A stretch of 60,605 bases of DNA from a virus. Location of the stretch: IMG/VR virus record IMGVR_UViG_3300030329_002338, positions 1 to 60,605 of that record; one strand, 5' to 3'. The notes beneath the pieces were generated by a model. The model had not been told where the DNA came from, did not search any database, and saw only the letters and a program-made list of their open reading frames with translations. Shown one piece after another: positions 44,384 through 50,860 of this stretch. Position 1 is the first letter of the stretch, and each line of letters begins with the position of its first letter. Made by a program: the position numbers and the translations under genes.

Positions 44384-44476
44384 ACTATAGTAATTACTAT
44401 AGTTAAAACTATAGTAAAGTAAAGTAAAATAATATAATATAATATATATATAATAATAATAATAATACATGCGCGT
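44384..44476. other. AT-rich palindromic tract, probable origin unwinding element
   Basis: It opens with the perfect 20-bp palindrome ACTATAGTAATTACTATAGT (44384-44403), a third ACTATAGT at 44408, then about 60 bases made almost only of A and T in TAATAT/AATAAT repeats. Next to two iteron arrays this is the expected form of a DNA-unwinding element. Confidence 0.65.
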
Positions 44477-44625
44477 TGGTGGCGTGTTGATATGGTATTG
44501 TATTGCTATAATGCCGGGTTAATCCCACCCACCACCCTAGTATAATACATATGTATAGTGATGTCAACCTATAATGTTTCGGTTATGTTACAGAATCGTT
44601 ACTATCATGTTACATATGAGTTAAT

Positions 44626-44811
44626 ATGATGTTAAATCACAGTAAAGTTGGCTCTATATCGCTAGTCGCTGGACTTATGAGGGATTTTATATACCTGTGG
44701 GTGTTAATGAGTTGTTTACTAGCTTGGTTTATACGTGATTGCGTGGCATGGGTGGCACTTATATGCCCGTATGGGAGGCGGCGGCTTGACAAGGGCGGCA
44801 GATTTTGCTAG
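44626..44811 (+). CDS. Doubtful small membrane ORF, 61 aa
   Basis: An open frame with a hydrophobic middle (FIYLWVLMSCLLAWFI, CVAWVALICPY) and a basic end. The ribosome site (GAGTTAAT) is weak and the next promoter lies inside it, so it may be chance. Kept because it would otherwise leave a long gap. Confidence 0.25.
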   Translation: MMLNHSKVGSISLVAGLMRDFIYLWVLMSCLLAWFIRDCVAWVALICPYGRRRLDKGGRFC

Positions 44812-44814
44812 GCT
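44786..44814 (+). promoter_or_regulatory. Promoter for the sigma-like gene and leader L1
   Basis: TTGACA (44786-44791), 17 bases, TAGGCT (44809-44814). The start near 44821 falls within the first hairpin of leader motif L1, so L1 is at the very 5' end of the transcript. The -10 is imperfect. Confidence 0.5.
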
Positions 44815-44870
44815 AGCTCCCATGGAGCTATCCGGCCAGACGGTCAGAGTCTCCGAAGGCTGAAAGGAGC
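44814..44870 (+). ncRNA. Leader motif L1 (hairpin-TCC-N8-GGTCAG)
   Basis: A 7-bp hairpin TAGCTCC/GGAGCTA with a CAT loop (44814-44830) is followed directly by TCC, eight bases (GGCCAGAC) and GGTCAG (44842-44847). Downstream, TCAG can pair with CTGA at 44860. It ends at the AAAGGAG ribosome site of the gene at 44877. Same architecture as L2-L4; it differs in the hairpin loop (CAT instead of GAA). Confidence 0.6.
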
Positions 44871-44876
44871 CAGCTA

Positions 44877-46013
44877 ATGAATAATATAACCACATGTAAA
44901 GCGTGTACGTTTAAGGATGTGTACGACTTTAACATGCCACCTAGACGGGAATTAATACACCCATGTAGTGCGCATAAGAAAAACTCTATCGCGTATTGGC
45001 AGCGCAATAAACCAGAGCCGGTCTTTATAGAGCTGCAATACAGTCCCATGTATAGCATTTACTGTCATGCATGCGATGAACCGTGGGTTAAGAAACATCC
45101 CCATAAGCGGGCCGGTACGGGACATATGTTCACGTATGAGGACTTCCCTAATGGAGATTCTCCTGAGTTCTGGGATAGTCACGCGGCATACATGAAGGCG
45201 TGGAAGGCGTGGCATAAGGCGAACTGGTCAATCACGTCTAGGAACATCTTACAGGGCGGCGGTTTATCTGCGGCAGATATACGCGGGATTAAAGAGCAGC
45301 ACTCTAAGGTTGCGCGTGAGTTAATACTACGCGGAGGAGGGCAGTATAACGACGAGATAGTGTGGACTAACGGGACTAAAACCATGGATGCGAAGGGGTT
45401 ATATAACTTCTCTATGCGGCGGCTTATAAAGGTTACCTATAACCGCGACTGGGATCTGTATGACAAGGAGATACGCGGGTTACACCTGTTAGAAGACCTT
45501 GCTAGTAGGGCTGTAGAGAAGTTCCTTACCGCGCAGTCCCGTAACCGTACTATACGTAACCCGTGGTATTACCTGAGTTCATGTGTAAACTCTGCGGTAA
45601 TGTCATATAGGCGTGAACGTGCGGAGATGAGGCTCACTATAGTTCCCCATGACGTACTAGATTACGCGGAGTCACTCGGTATAAAGGACCCCAGTAGTGC
45701 GATGGATGTGTATGAGGCGAGTAAACAACAGCCCCATACTAAGGCCGATGTACACACGTTAACGAAGATACTAAGCGATAAGGGTATTAAGTTACCTCCG
45801 TCACATATACGGGCTGTGTTTAACGCGTTAACGGGTAAGAACAGGGGTTTACAGGGGAACAAGACTACGCGTAGGTACATTAGGAACGTAATACAGAAGC
45901 TTAATGAGGCCGAAGATAGTACGTTATACGCGATACACGCGAAGCTCACGAGTACGGAAGCAGGTGTAGACGCGCTAGTAACGGATGAATTAAACACAAT
46001 AACACACAGTTAG
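44877..46013 (+). CDS. Zinc-finger protein with sigma-70 region 2-like segment, 378 aa
   Basis: The N-terminus has two cysteine pairs (CKAC at 7-10, then HPCSAHK, and CHAC at 63-66) that would bind zinc. Residues 195-250 read like sigma-70 region 2: EIRGLHLLEDLASRAVEKFL, then NPWYYLSSCVNSAVMSYRRE, matching the usual acidic helix, the aromatic W-YL segment and the arginine-rich end (compare WLYRIARNLALDYLRRR). A C-terminal part (300-345) is basic and helical. It may redirect host RNA polymerase to phage promoters. The sigma similarity is by eye and moderate. Confidence 0.6.
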   Translation: MNNITTCKACTFKDVYDFNMPPRRELIHPCSAHKKNSIAYWQRNKPEPVFIELQYSPMYSIYCHACDEPWVKKHPHKRAGTGHMFTYEDFPNGDSPEFWDSHAAYMKAWKAWHKANWSITSRNILQGGGLSAADIRGIKEQHSKVARELILRGGGQYNDEIVWTNGTKTMDAKGLYNFSMRRLIKVTYNRDWDLYDKEIRGLHLLEDLASRAVEKFLTAQSRNRTIRNPWYYLSSCVNSAVMSYRRERAEMRLTIVPHDVLDYAESLGIKDPSSAMDVYEASKQQPHTKADVHTLTKILSDKGIKLPPSHIRAVFNALTGKNRGLQGNKTTRRYIRNVIQKLNEAEDSTLYAIHAKLTSTEAGVDALVTDELNTITHS

Positions 46014-46140
46014 GAGATATATAATACACGTATACGTGTGAGTGTATGTGTATGTGTGTATATATGCGGGTATGTGTATACCCGTGTGTACGTGTGCGCG
46101 TGTGTGTATGCGCGTATATGTATATAGAAAAAGTTGGTTG
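46014..46140. repeat. TG-rich simple sequence with palindromes
   Basis: About 110 bases of purine-pyrimidine alternation (GTGTATGTG, GTGTGCGCGTG), including the perfect palindrome ACACGTATACGTGT (46026-46039) and the hairpin GGGTAT/ATACCC (46068-46083). Such sequence can adopt Z-DNA or cruciform structure. No gene is visible. Confidence 0.6.
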
Positions 46141-46144
46141 GTCT

Positions 46145-46206
46145 TACCCCCCGAAGGGGGGTATCCAGTCTGCCGGTCAGTGTTTCTGTGCCGGTTTTGG
46201 ACTGAC
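46145..46206 (+). ncRNA. Leader motif L2
   Basis: An 8-bp hairpin TACCCCCC/GGGGGGTA with a GAA loop (46145-46163), then TCC, AGTCTGCC and GGTCAG (46175-46180). GTCAGT pairs with ACTGAC at 46201-46206, closing a second loop that holds TTTCTGTGCCGG. It is followed by a four-codon ORF (ATG 46207). The stretch 46141-46307 has no other gene. Confidence 0.6.
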
Positions 46207-46240
46207 ATGGTATCTAAATAAACTATGCAAAGTCTGACAT

Positions 46241-46292
46241 CAGACCCCGAAGGGGTCTGTCCGGCTGGAAGGTCAGTGTTGCTGGAGGCAGC
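46241..46292 (+). ncRNA. Leader motif L3
   Basis: Hairpin CAGACCCC/GGGGTCTG with GAA loop (46241-46259), TCC, GGCTGGAA and GGTCAG (46271-46276). CTGAC at 46234-46238, just upstream, can pair with GTCAG, alternative to the pairing seen in L2. GCTG/CAGC forms a small hairpin after it, ending in the AAAGGAG ribosome site for the gene at 46308. Confidence 0.6.
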
Positions 46293-46307
46293 GAAAGGAG
46301 TTTACGT

Positions 46308-46532
46308 ATGCCAAACATAGACATAGATTACACGGTATTAATCACGGATGAGGGGGAATTCTGTGTAAGGGGCGGGGTATTATATTGTGATAATATCCCT
46401 ATGCCTTACGTGGATGAACCAGAACAAGAGTTCTACACGTTAGTATCGCAGGAGATTGATAATCTGCAAGAGGGTAAAGACACGGGCAGCTACATAGAGG
46501 TTCGTAGGATGCAAGTATGGGAGGAAGCATAA
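46308..46532 (+). CDS. Hypothetical acidic protein, 74 aa
   Basis: Follows leader L3 with a GAAAGGAG ribosome site. Strand-rich first half (IDYTVLITDEGEFCVRGGVLY) and acidic helical end. No family recognised. Its TAA overlaps the next ATG. Confidence 0.6.
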   Translation: MPNIDIDYTVLITDEGEFCVRGGVLYCDNIPMPYVDEPEQEFYTLVSQEIDNLQEGKDTGSYIEVRRMQVWEEA

Positions 46533-46780
46533 TGCCATTCGTAGAGTACGGTAAACACGGGATGAAGCGATGGGTTAATACCTATCAGGTTGGTGATGTA
46601 TTACACGCTGACCATGCGGCTAAGGATACGGAGGAACGCTGTACAGAAACTAAGTTAGTTACTAAACAGGGTTACTGGCCGCCGGAGTACAGTAGGGATA
46701 CAGCCTATCGTATAGTGCAATACTTTAGCTGCGTCGAATGTGGTGTAGCTATAGAGGATAAGGAGTTTATAGATGGGTAA
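46532..46780 (+). CDS. Small cysteine-containing protein, 82 aa
   Basis: ATG 46532 is preferred over 46517 because GGAGG lies just before it and TAATG couples it to the upstream gene. CVEC near residue 67 and an earlier cysteine at 37 may bind zinc. Product starts MPFVEYGKHGMKRWVN. Function unknown. Confidence 0.6.
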   Translation: MPFVEYGKHGMKRWVNTYQVGDVLHADHAAKDTEERCTETKLVTKQGYWPPEYSRDTAYRIVQYFSCVECGVAIEDKEFIDG

Positions 46781-47123
46781 TTTATACTTATTTCAGTGTG
46801 AACTTAATCTAATCGCTGATGGGTTAAAAACTTATGAAGACGTTATAGATTTTAATCATGCTGATGAACATACAAAGTCTATAATGGCACAGCTTTGGGA
46901 CGTATATGCAGAGCCTCCGTCTCAGTCTTGGTACACATATCAAGGATGTTGGGAAAGTGAGGATGAATTTGCTGCGGATTTAGCAAGTGAAACAGGGTTT
47001 CTTGATAGTGATTGGAGTACATACTTTGATTATGACCTGTGGACTAATGACTTATTCATAAGTGACTACGCGTCATTAGACTGTAGGCAATGTGGTGATT
47101 TAATGATAGTGAGGTACGAGTAA
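46773..47123 (+). CDS. ArdA-like antirestriction protein, 116 aa
   Basis: The second half follows the ArdA C-terminal pattern: CWESEDEFAADLASETGF, then WSTYFDYDLWTNDLFISDY (compare YFDYEAFARDL in ArdA), and ends CRQCGDLMIVRYE. ArdA proteins mimic DNA and block type I restriction enzymes; the strong negative charge seen here fits. The N-terminal domain is shorter than in full ArdA. Similarity judged by eye. Confidence 0.6.
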   Translation: MGNLYLFQCELNLIADGLKTYEDVIDFNHADEHTKSIMAQLWDVYAEPPSQSWYTYQGCWESEDEFAADLASETGFLDSDWSTYFDYDLWTNDLFISDYASLDCRQCGDLMIVRYE

Positions 47124-47827
47124 TGGAAACTAAACGCAAAACAATTAGGATACCTAATACTGGGGCATGGTTGTCTCAGATAGTAATGGATGCCATGGGT
47201 TATGGAGGGGCCGAATGGCGTAGGTATAAGATGCAAGGTATCATACGGTTAGTAACCCGTGATGGTACGAGTAAGCCTGAAGTATGTAGTAGGGCTAGGG
47301 ATGAGGACTTATGGGTAATGACCGGGACTATGGTATATATTGGTAGGTCTATAGAGATTGAGGTATTAGGAGAGATTATGGAAGGCACTGCAAAGTGGAC
47401 AACAGGTAAGGACGAAGGTCAAACTGCTGTTAGCACTGAGGAAAGAGATAAACTGCTAAGGGATTATTGGAATCATGCTAGGTATGTTAGTCGCGTCAGG
47501 GAACTATCTCGTGAGTCTATTGAGCGTATGCTTAATAGGTCTGAGAAACTAACCGAAGCGATTATAAATACAGTGTACCCTGCTATTAGGCTTATGGCAG
47601 ATGGCAGTTGGTACATAGATAAGGAAGGTAACGCTCATGTAGGTTACAATCCACCAAAGACAGCTATGATTATGTATAGTCACAACTGGAAATCTAGTGA
47701 GAAGTGGGATGACTTCCGTAAGGCAGAGGTCGCACTGACTGAGGATGTACGGTTATACATACGTAACAATATAGAACAACTCGCTGATGCTAGAGAGATA
47801 GCAAAGATAGTAAAACTGATGGCCTAG
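47123..47827 (+). CDS. Hypothetical protein, 234 aa
   Basis: Start overlaps the previous stop (TAATG). Basic N-terminus (ETKRKTIRIPNTG), a beta-like part up to about residue 85 (TMVYIGRSIEIEVLGEIM) and a long helical C-terminal half with LYIRNNIEQLADAREIAK. No family recognised. Confidence 0.6.
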   Translation: METKRKTIRIPNTGAWLSQIVMDAMGYGGAEWRRYKMQGIIRLVTRDGTSKPEVCSRARDEDLWVMTGTMVYIGRSIEIEVLGEIMEGTAKWTTGKDEGQTAVSTEERDKLLRDYWNHARYVSRVRELSRESIERMLNRSEKLTEAIINTVYPAIRLMADGSWYIDKEGNAHVGYNPPKTAMIMYSHNWKSSEKWDDFRKAEVALTEDVRLYIRNNIEQLADAREIAKIVKLMA

Positions 47828-47830
47828 CAC

Positions 47831-47886
47831 CAGCCCCGAAGGGGCTGTCCACTGGGTCGGTCAGTTTCTATGGCAGCAGGACGGTG
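47831..47886 (+). ncRNA. Leader motif L4
   Basis: Hairpin CAGCCCC/GGGGCTG with GAA loop (47831-47847), TCC, ACTGGGTC and GGTCAG (47859-47864). AGCACC just upstream (47826-47831) pairs with GGTGCT (47883-47888), which would enclose the whole motif in an outer helix. It precedes the gene at 47927 by 40 bases. Confidence 0.6.
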
Positions 47887-47926
47887 CTGTCAAGATAAAA
47901 AGATTAGTCAACGGAAGGATAATAGA

Positions 47927-48214
47927 ATGGCTAAAAGTTTTGTTGAAGTACCACAAGATGCGGTACGAATTAGAGTCGGTGATAACACCGAGCTGGTTGC
48001 TTGGCAATCAGAGTATAATGGGGAGAAGCAGATTAGCTTCGGCAAATCTACCCAATACAAAGAAGGTGGAGATGTCTACACTAAGATGGCTCCTCCTATC
48101 ACAGCTTCTACATTCCACATGCTAGTTAACCTAGCTAACGGACACCTCTTCGGCGGTGACGTAGATGCTCACGACGGTGTAGCTATTGAAGCTCCACGTC
48201 GGGGTGAACGCTAA
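47927..48214 (+). CDS. Hypothetical protein, 95 aa
   Basis: The start is set at ATG 47927 after CGGAAGGATAATAG; the upstream in-frame part overlaps leader L4 and is not protein-like. The product (MAKSFVEVPQDAVRIRVGDN, then QISFGKSTQYKEGG) looks beta-rich with a helical end. No family recognised. It ends at the large structured RNA region. Confidence 0.65.
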   Translation: MAKSFVEVPQDAVRIRVGDNTELVAWQSEYNGEKQISFGKSTQYKEGGDVYTKMAPPITASTFHMLVNLANGHLFGGDVDAHDGVAIEAPRRGER

Positions 48215-48229
48215 TAAAGTCTAGTCAGT

Positions 48230-48808
48230 GGGAGCCTACCGTCAATAGGTTCCCCCTTACTAGTGAGATTCCTAGCGAAAATTCACAACTTTTTATTAGA
48301 GGGTTGTGCACGTATCTGACGTTAGGAGTCTCACTAGTAAGGTCTTGATAGCATATGACGATTGTAGTTTATTAATTTAACAATTAATTATTATTAAGAC
48401 TTTACTATAGTAAGGCTAATAGGATATGTAACTCAACACAGATATGCTTGAGTTTTTTTCAAACATAGCTCATTAGCCTTACTACCTCATAAGGGTGGAC
48501 AAGTAACGTGACTTCCTCACACCCCCAAGTTACTTGTACATCCCTATGAGGTACCATAATTGCTCCTTATTATGAGACCTCTACCATGTTGGTGCTAGGT
48601 CGGCAGGTAAAAAGGGTTAAGCCATTTGCTGAGTATCCTTACCTGTCGGCCTAGTATTCTATTAGTTACAAGTGGATTCAGTAGTTACTTATCCGATGGT
48701 AAAATGCCTAGCATGACCTCCATGGATATGACTAACGGCGAACTCCTTGCCATTGCTGAAGCGTAGTGCACACTAAGGGCGCTGATGCTGCTACTGGATC
48801 CACTTGTA
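48230..48808 (+). ncRNA. Large ornate structured RNA region (about 580 nt)
   Basis: A gene-free stretch made of consecutive long helices. H0: GGGAGCCTA/TAGGTTCCC (48230-48254). E1: 14 perfect bp CCTTACTAGTGAGA/TCTCACTAGTAAGG (48255-48342) extended by 9 more pairs, with CACAAC/GTTGTG inside. E1b: GTCTTGATA/TATTAAGAC (48342-48400). E2: 12 perfect bp AGTAAGGCTAAT/ATTAGCCTTACT (48409-48483) with AACTCAA/TTGAGTT inside. E3: 23-base arms with about 20 pairs (48485-48551). A 6-bp hairpin (48555-48574). E4: 16 bp CTAGGTCGGCAGGTAA type (48595-48654). E5: 18 bp (48667-48808). GU pairs and bulges fit RNA. Strand is inferred from flanking genes. Length and style recall ROOL/GOLLD-type phage RNAs. Confidence 0.7.
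48667..48808 (+). ncRNA. Element E5: 142-nt multibranch RNA domain
   Basis: An 18-bp closing helix TACAAGTGGATTCAGTAG with CTACTGGATCCACTTGTA (one GU) encloses a bulged hairpin TATCC-G-ATGG/CCAT-GGATA (48690-48728) capped by ATGC-CTA-GCAT, a short hairpin GGCGA/TTGCC (48737-48751) and GCG-TAGT/ACTA-CGC (48761-48782). Total length and closing-helix length equal those of the element at 58376-58517. Confidence 0.65.
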
Positions 48809-48832
48809 TCTAAAAGAATGGGAGGAAGATAC

Positions 48833-49048
48833 ATGCAAGTAGGTATTGAAGCACACAATGATATGACTCTAATTGAGATCATACAAGCAGTGGAGGATGG
48901 CTTCACTGACGGAGGGGTGGAAATTTCCTTAGAGGAGGAAGTATGTAGACATGACATAGAAGCCATGGCTATACAGATATGGAAAGATATGTATGGGGAC
49001 TTTCGGATTGAAGGGCTATACCACGTAGCTAGAGAGGACAGAGGTTAA
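48833..49048 (+). CDS. Small acidic protein, 71 aa
   Basis: ATG 48833 is chosen because GGGAGGAAGATAC precedes it; an earlier in-frame ATG (48785) lies in the closing helix of E5 and has no ribosome site. The product (MQVGIEAHNDMTLIEIIQAV) is acidic with a histidine/cysteine pair in the middle (VCRHDIEAM). No family recognised. Confidence 0.6.
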   Translation: MQVGIEAHNDMTLIEIIQAVEDGFTDGGVEISLEEEVCRHDIEAMAIQIWKDMYGDFRIEGLYHVAREDRG

Positions 49049-49467
49049 TGACTGACTATGCAACAGTAAGAAACAAGGTAGAGACAGATGATACTTTAGT
49101 ATTTGCTGCGGGGCATGAGACCTTAGATGGTAGACCGCATAAGATTACTAAAGAACAACTGGATGCTATCCCTGACTTCATCCTAAGATGGGATGATTAT
49201 ATACCTGTCGATGCAGTACGTGCATGGATAGAGTATCACCAAGAGGGACAGAGTGAGATACATGACCAAGGTTTATTCATAAGTTCTGCTAGTTCAGATG
49301 AGTACTTTGCTAAGGTAATCTATGAGTATGATGAGTCATTAAACAAACTCGATGATGTCTTAGCATTTGCTATTGATTGGGAAGTTGTAGCGCATGAGCT
49401 ACTTAGGGAGGACTATATTAAGTTGGAATACAATGGTAGTAACTATTACTTTAGGAGTGTTGCATGA
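49048..49467 (+). CDS. ArdA-like acidic protein, 139 aa
   Basis: Starts on the previous stop (TAATG). Strongly acidic; the last third reads LAFAIDWEVVAHELLRED followed by YIKLEYNGSNYYFRSV, close to the ArdA ending (iDWexxAxEL...YYxFR). ArdA proteins imitate DNA to inhibit type I restriction. The middle (IPVDAVRAWIEYHQEGQ) is also acidic and helical. It would be the second ArdA-like protein of this region. Confidence 0.6.
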   Translation: MTDYATVRNKVETDDTLVFAAGHETLDGRPHKITKEQLDAIPDFILRWDDYIPVDAVRAWIEYHQEGQSEIHDQGLFISSASSDEYFAKVIYEYDESLNKLDDVLAFAIDWEVVAHELLREDYIKLEYNGSNYYFRSVA

Positions 49468-49691
49468 GTATGGAAGGATTGACTGACAACGGGGTAGCTC
49501 CTGAAGAGGGGAACGTAACGAGGGAAGGCTTACTGCTATACCGTACAGAGGGATACTTAAATAAGCTGAAGTATTCATTACAACAATTAGAAGATGGATT
49601 TGAAGGCACTGAACATACAGGATTGTTCCGTAGCATACAGGACATGTCTGAATGGGTAGAAAAAATAAGAAAAGAGATTAAGAATGGCTAA
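49464..49691 (+). CDS. Hypothetical protein, 75 aa
   Basis: Overlaps the previous stop (ATGA). An unstructured N-terminus followed by a helical pair (YLNKLKYSLQQLEDGFEG, SEWVEKIRKEIKNG). Part of the chain of small overlapping accessory genes. No family recognised. Confidence 0.55.
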   Translation: MSMEGLTDNGVAPEEGNVTREGLLLYRTEGYLNKLKYSLQQLEDGFEGTEHTGLFRSIQDMSEWVEKIRKEIKNG

Positions 49692-49932
49692 CATAACATT
49701 AACAGAGAGCACAATAGAAGAGATAGCGTCGATACTAGAGAGACACTTAGCACCAGCTATTGAAGATCCGGGTAGTATCTGTAGCGTAGAGTATGAGATT
49801 AGTGTCAACGGTGAGAACGATGGCTACAGCAGTACAGATTGTGAGATAACTGTACGTGTTGATGAGAACTCATTGAAGGCTGTGATAAAAGAGATATTAG
49901 AAGATGACTTAGGAGAGAACAGCGATGCCTAA
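49684..49932 (+). CDS. Small acidic protein, 82 aa
   Basis: Overlaps both neighbours. Acidic helices at each end (TIEEIASILERHLAPAIED, NSLKAVIKEILEDDLGENS) and a strand pair in the middle. Charge pattern would suit a DNA mimic or an inhibitor; no family recognised. Confidence 0.55.
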   Translation: MANITLTESTIEEIASILERHLAPAIEDPGSICSVEYEISVNGENDGYSSTDCEITVRVDENSLKAVIKEILEDDLGENSDA

Positions 49933-50353
49933 CTGGTGCGAGAATGAAGTAAATATATACGGCCATAAGAATAAAGAACAGTTAAAACAATTTGTAGATG
50001 AGTGCTTTACAGATGGGGTATTAGACTTTATAAAAGTTATACCCTACCCTAGCAGCGCACCATCAACAGATGATTTAACACCTGACTCTACTATGGAAGA
50101 ACAAATGAATCATCCATTCTCAAAATGGTACAACGACATTGGGTATAACTGGTGTATAGATACTTGGGGAACTAAATGGACTGCTTCATCCAGTAAGGAT
50201 TTGTATATAGCTGACGATGAAGCACAGCTTACTTTTGAAACAGCATGGGGACCACCAGTAGGTATCTACAATAAGCTAGTAGAAAAGTATCCCGACTTAA
50301 AGTTCTCATGGTTCTATAAAGAAGAAGGTATGCAAGTAGCAGGGTGGTTGTAA
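49925..50353 (+). CDS. YubB/DUF1281 ferredoxin-like protein
   Basis: The opening MPNWCENEVNIYG, a central GYNWCIDTWGTKW and ETAWGPPVG and a final FSWFYKEEGMQVAGW are hallmark strings of the YubB ferredoxin-like (DUF1281/API92-like) family found on plasmids and in phages. The function of the family is not known. The gene is in the accessory island with antirestriction-like genes. Confidence 0.82.
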   Translation: MPNWCENEVNIYGHKNKEQLKQFVDECFTDGVLDFIKVIPYPSSAPSTDDLTPDSTMEEQMNHPFSKWYNDIGYNWCIDTWGTKWTASSSKDLYIADDEAQLTFETAWGPPVGIYNKLVEKYPDLKFSWFYKEEGMQVAGWL

Positions 50354-50628
50354 TGGGTTGGAGAGCAATGTATCCAAAGTTTTATGTAGAGTTCTTTAAT
50401 GAGAATGGGCATCAAGCTATCATCGAGATGCCAGATCACATCATCACTGATGCTATAGGAAACTTTGTACAAGATGAAATAGATAATGATGACCTGCTAC
50501 GTGGTGGTAGGTGGCGCTTACTATCTGATGAAGAGGCCGAACAATGGGAACGTGACCAAGATGATAAGGCTAACCTCTACGATGATGAGCGTCAGTATGA
50601 TAATGAAGATTGGAATTGGGAGAAATAG
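50353..50628 (+). CDS. Hypothetical acidic protein, 91 aa
   Basis: ATG 50353 overlaps the previous TAA. The first half is strand-like (YPKFYVEFFNENGHQAIIEM), the second is very acidic (DEEAEQWERDQDDKANLYDD). No family recognised; the acidic tail again could mimic DNA. Confidence 0.6.
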   Translation: MGWRAMYPKFYVEFFNENGHQAIIEMPDHIITDAIGNFVQDEIDNDDLLRGGRWRLLSDEEAEQWERDQDDKANLYDDERQYDNEDWNWEK

Positions 50629-50629
50629 T

Positions 50630-50860
50630 ATGGGTGTAATACATGATACAGATGATAGGCAACTAGCACTTGCTATCTTTACGGCATTAAACAGAGAAGT
50701 AATGGATAGTATAGGGCGGCAGGATCCAAGGGCAGATACAGTTAATGAGCTGTTCCAGTATTGGATTCGTCTGTATTATAAACAGACTACACCTACAACA
50801 GAGAAGGTACTAAATTATGTCAGAGATTTACCACGAAGATTGTTTAAACACAATCAATAG
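50630..50860 (+). CDS. Hypothetical protein, 76 aa
   Basis: ATG 50630 follows the previous stop by one base; longer in-frame versions overlap the upstream gene and are not protein-like. Helical throughout (LALAIFTALNREVMDSIG, VNELFQYWIRLYYKQTT). It overlaps the methyltransferase start by 44 bases. Confidence 0.55.
   Translation: MGVIHDTDDRQLALAIFTALNREVMDSIGRQDPRADTVNELFQYWIRLYYKQTTPTTEKVLNYVRDLPRRLFKHNQ

Larger units (their letters stand above)
44136..44876. other. Gene-poor stretch right of the lone minus gene
   Basis: Holds the minus promoter, the right iterons, a C-rich tract (44351-44372), the AT-rich palindromic tract, an extended -10 (TGCTATAAT near 44508), a doubtful 61-residue ORF, a TTGACA promoter and the first leader motif. 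Together with 43451-43763 it is the best origin candidate in the genome. Confidence 0.6.

Noticed and set aside
44814-47886. Hammerhead or twister ribozymes for the leader motifs
   Set aside because: The conserved CUGANGA...GAAA core and the twister core are absent; the shared parts are TCC and GGTCAG only.
48453-48459. Intrinsic terminator in element E2 (AACTCAA/TTGAGTT plus T-run)
   Set aside because: It has a terminator look, but it is nested in a perfect 12-bp outer helix within the large structured region; kept as a part of that structure, although real termination cannot be excluded.
48685-48966. 93-residue minus-strand ORF
   Set aside because: It crosses the arms of E5 and lies opposite a better-supported plus gene; the product is low-complexity serine-rich.
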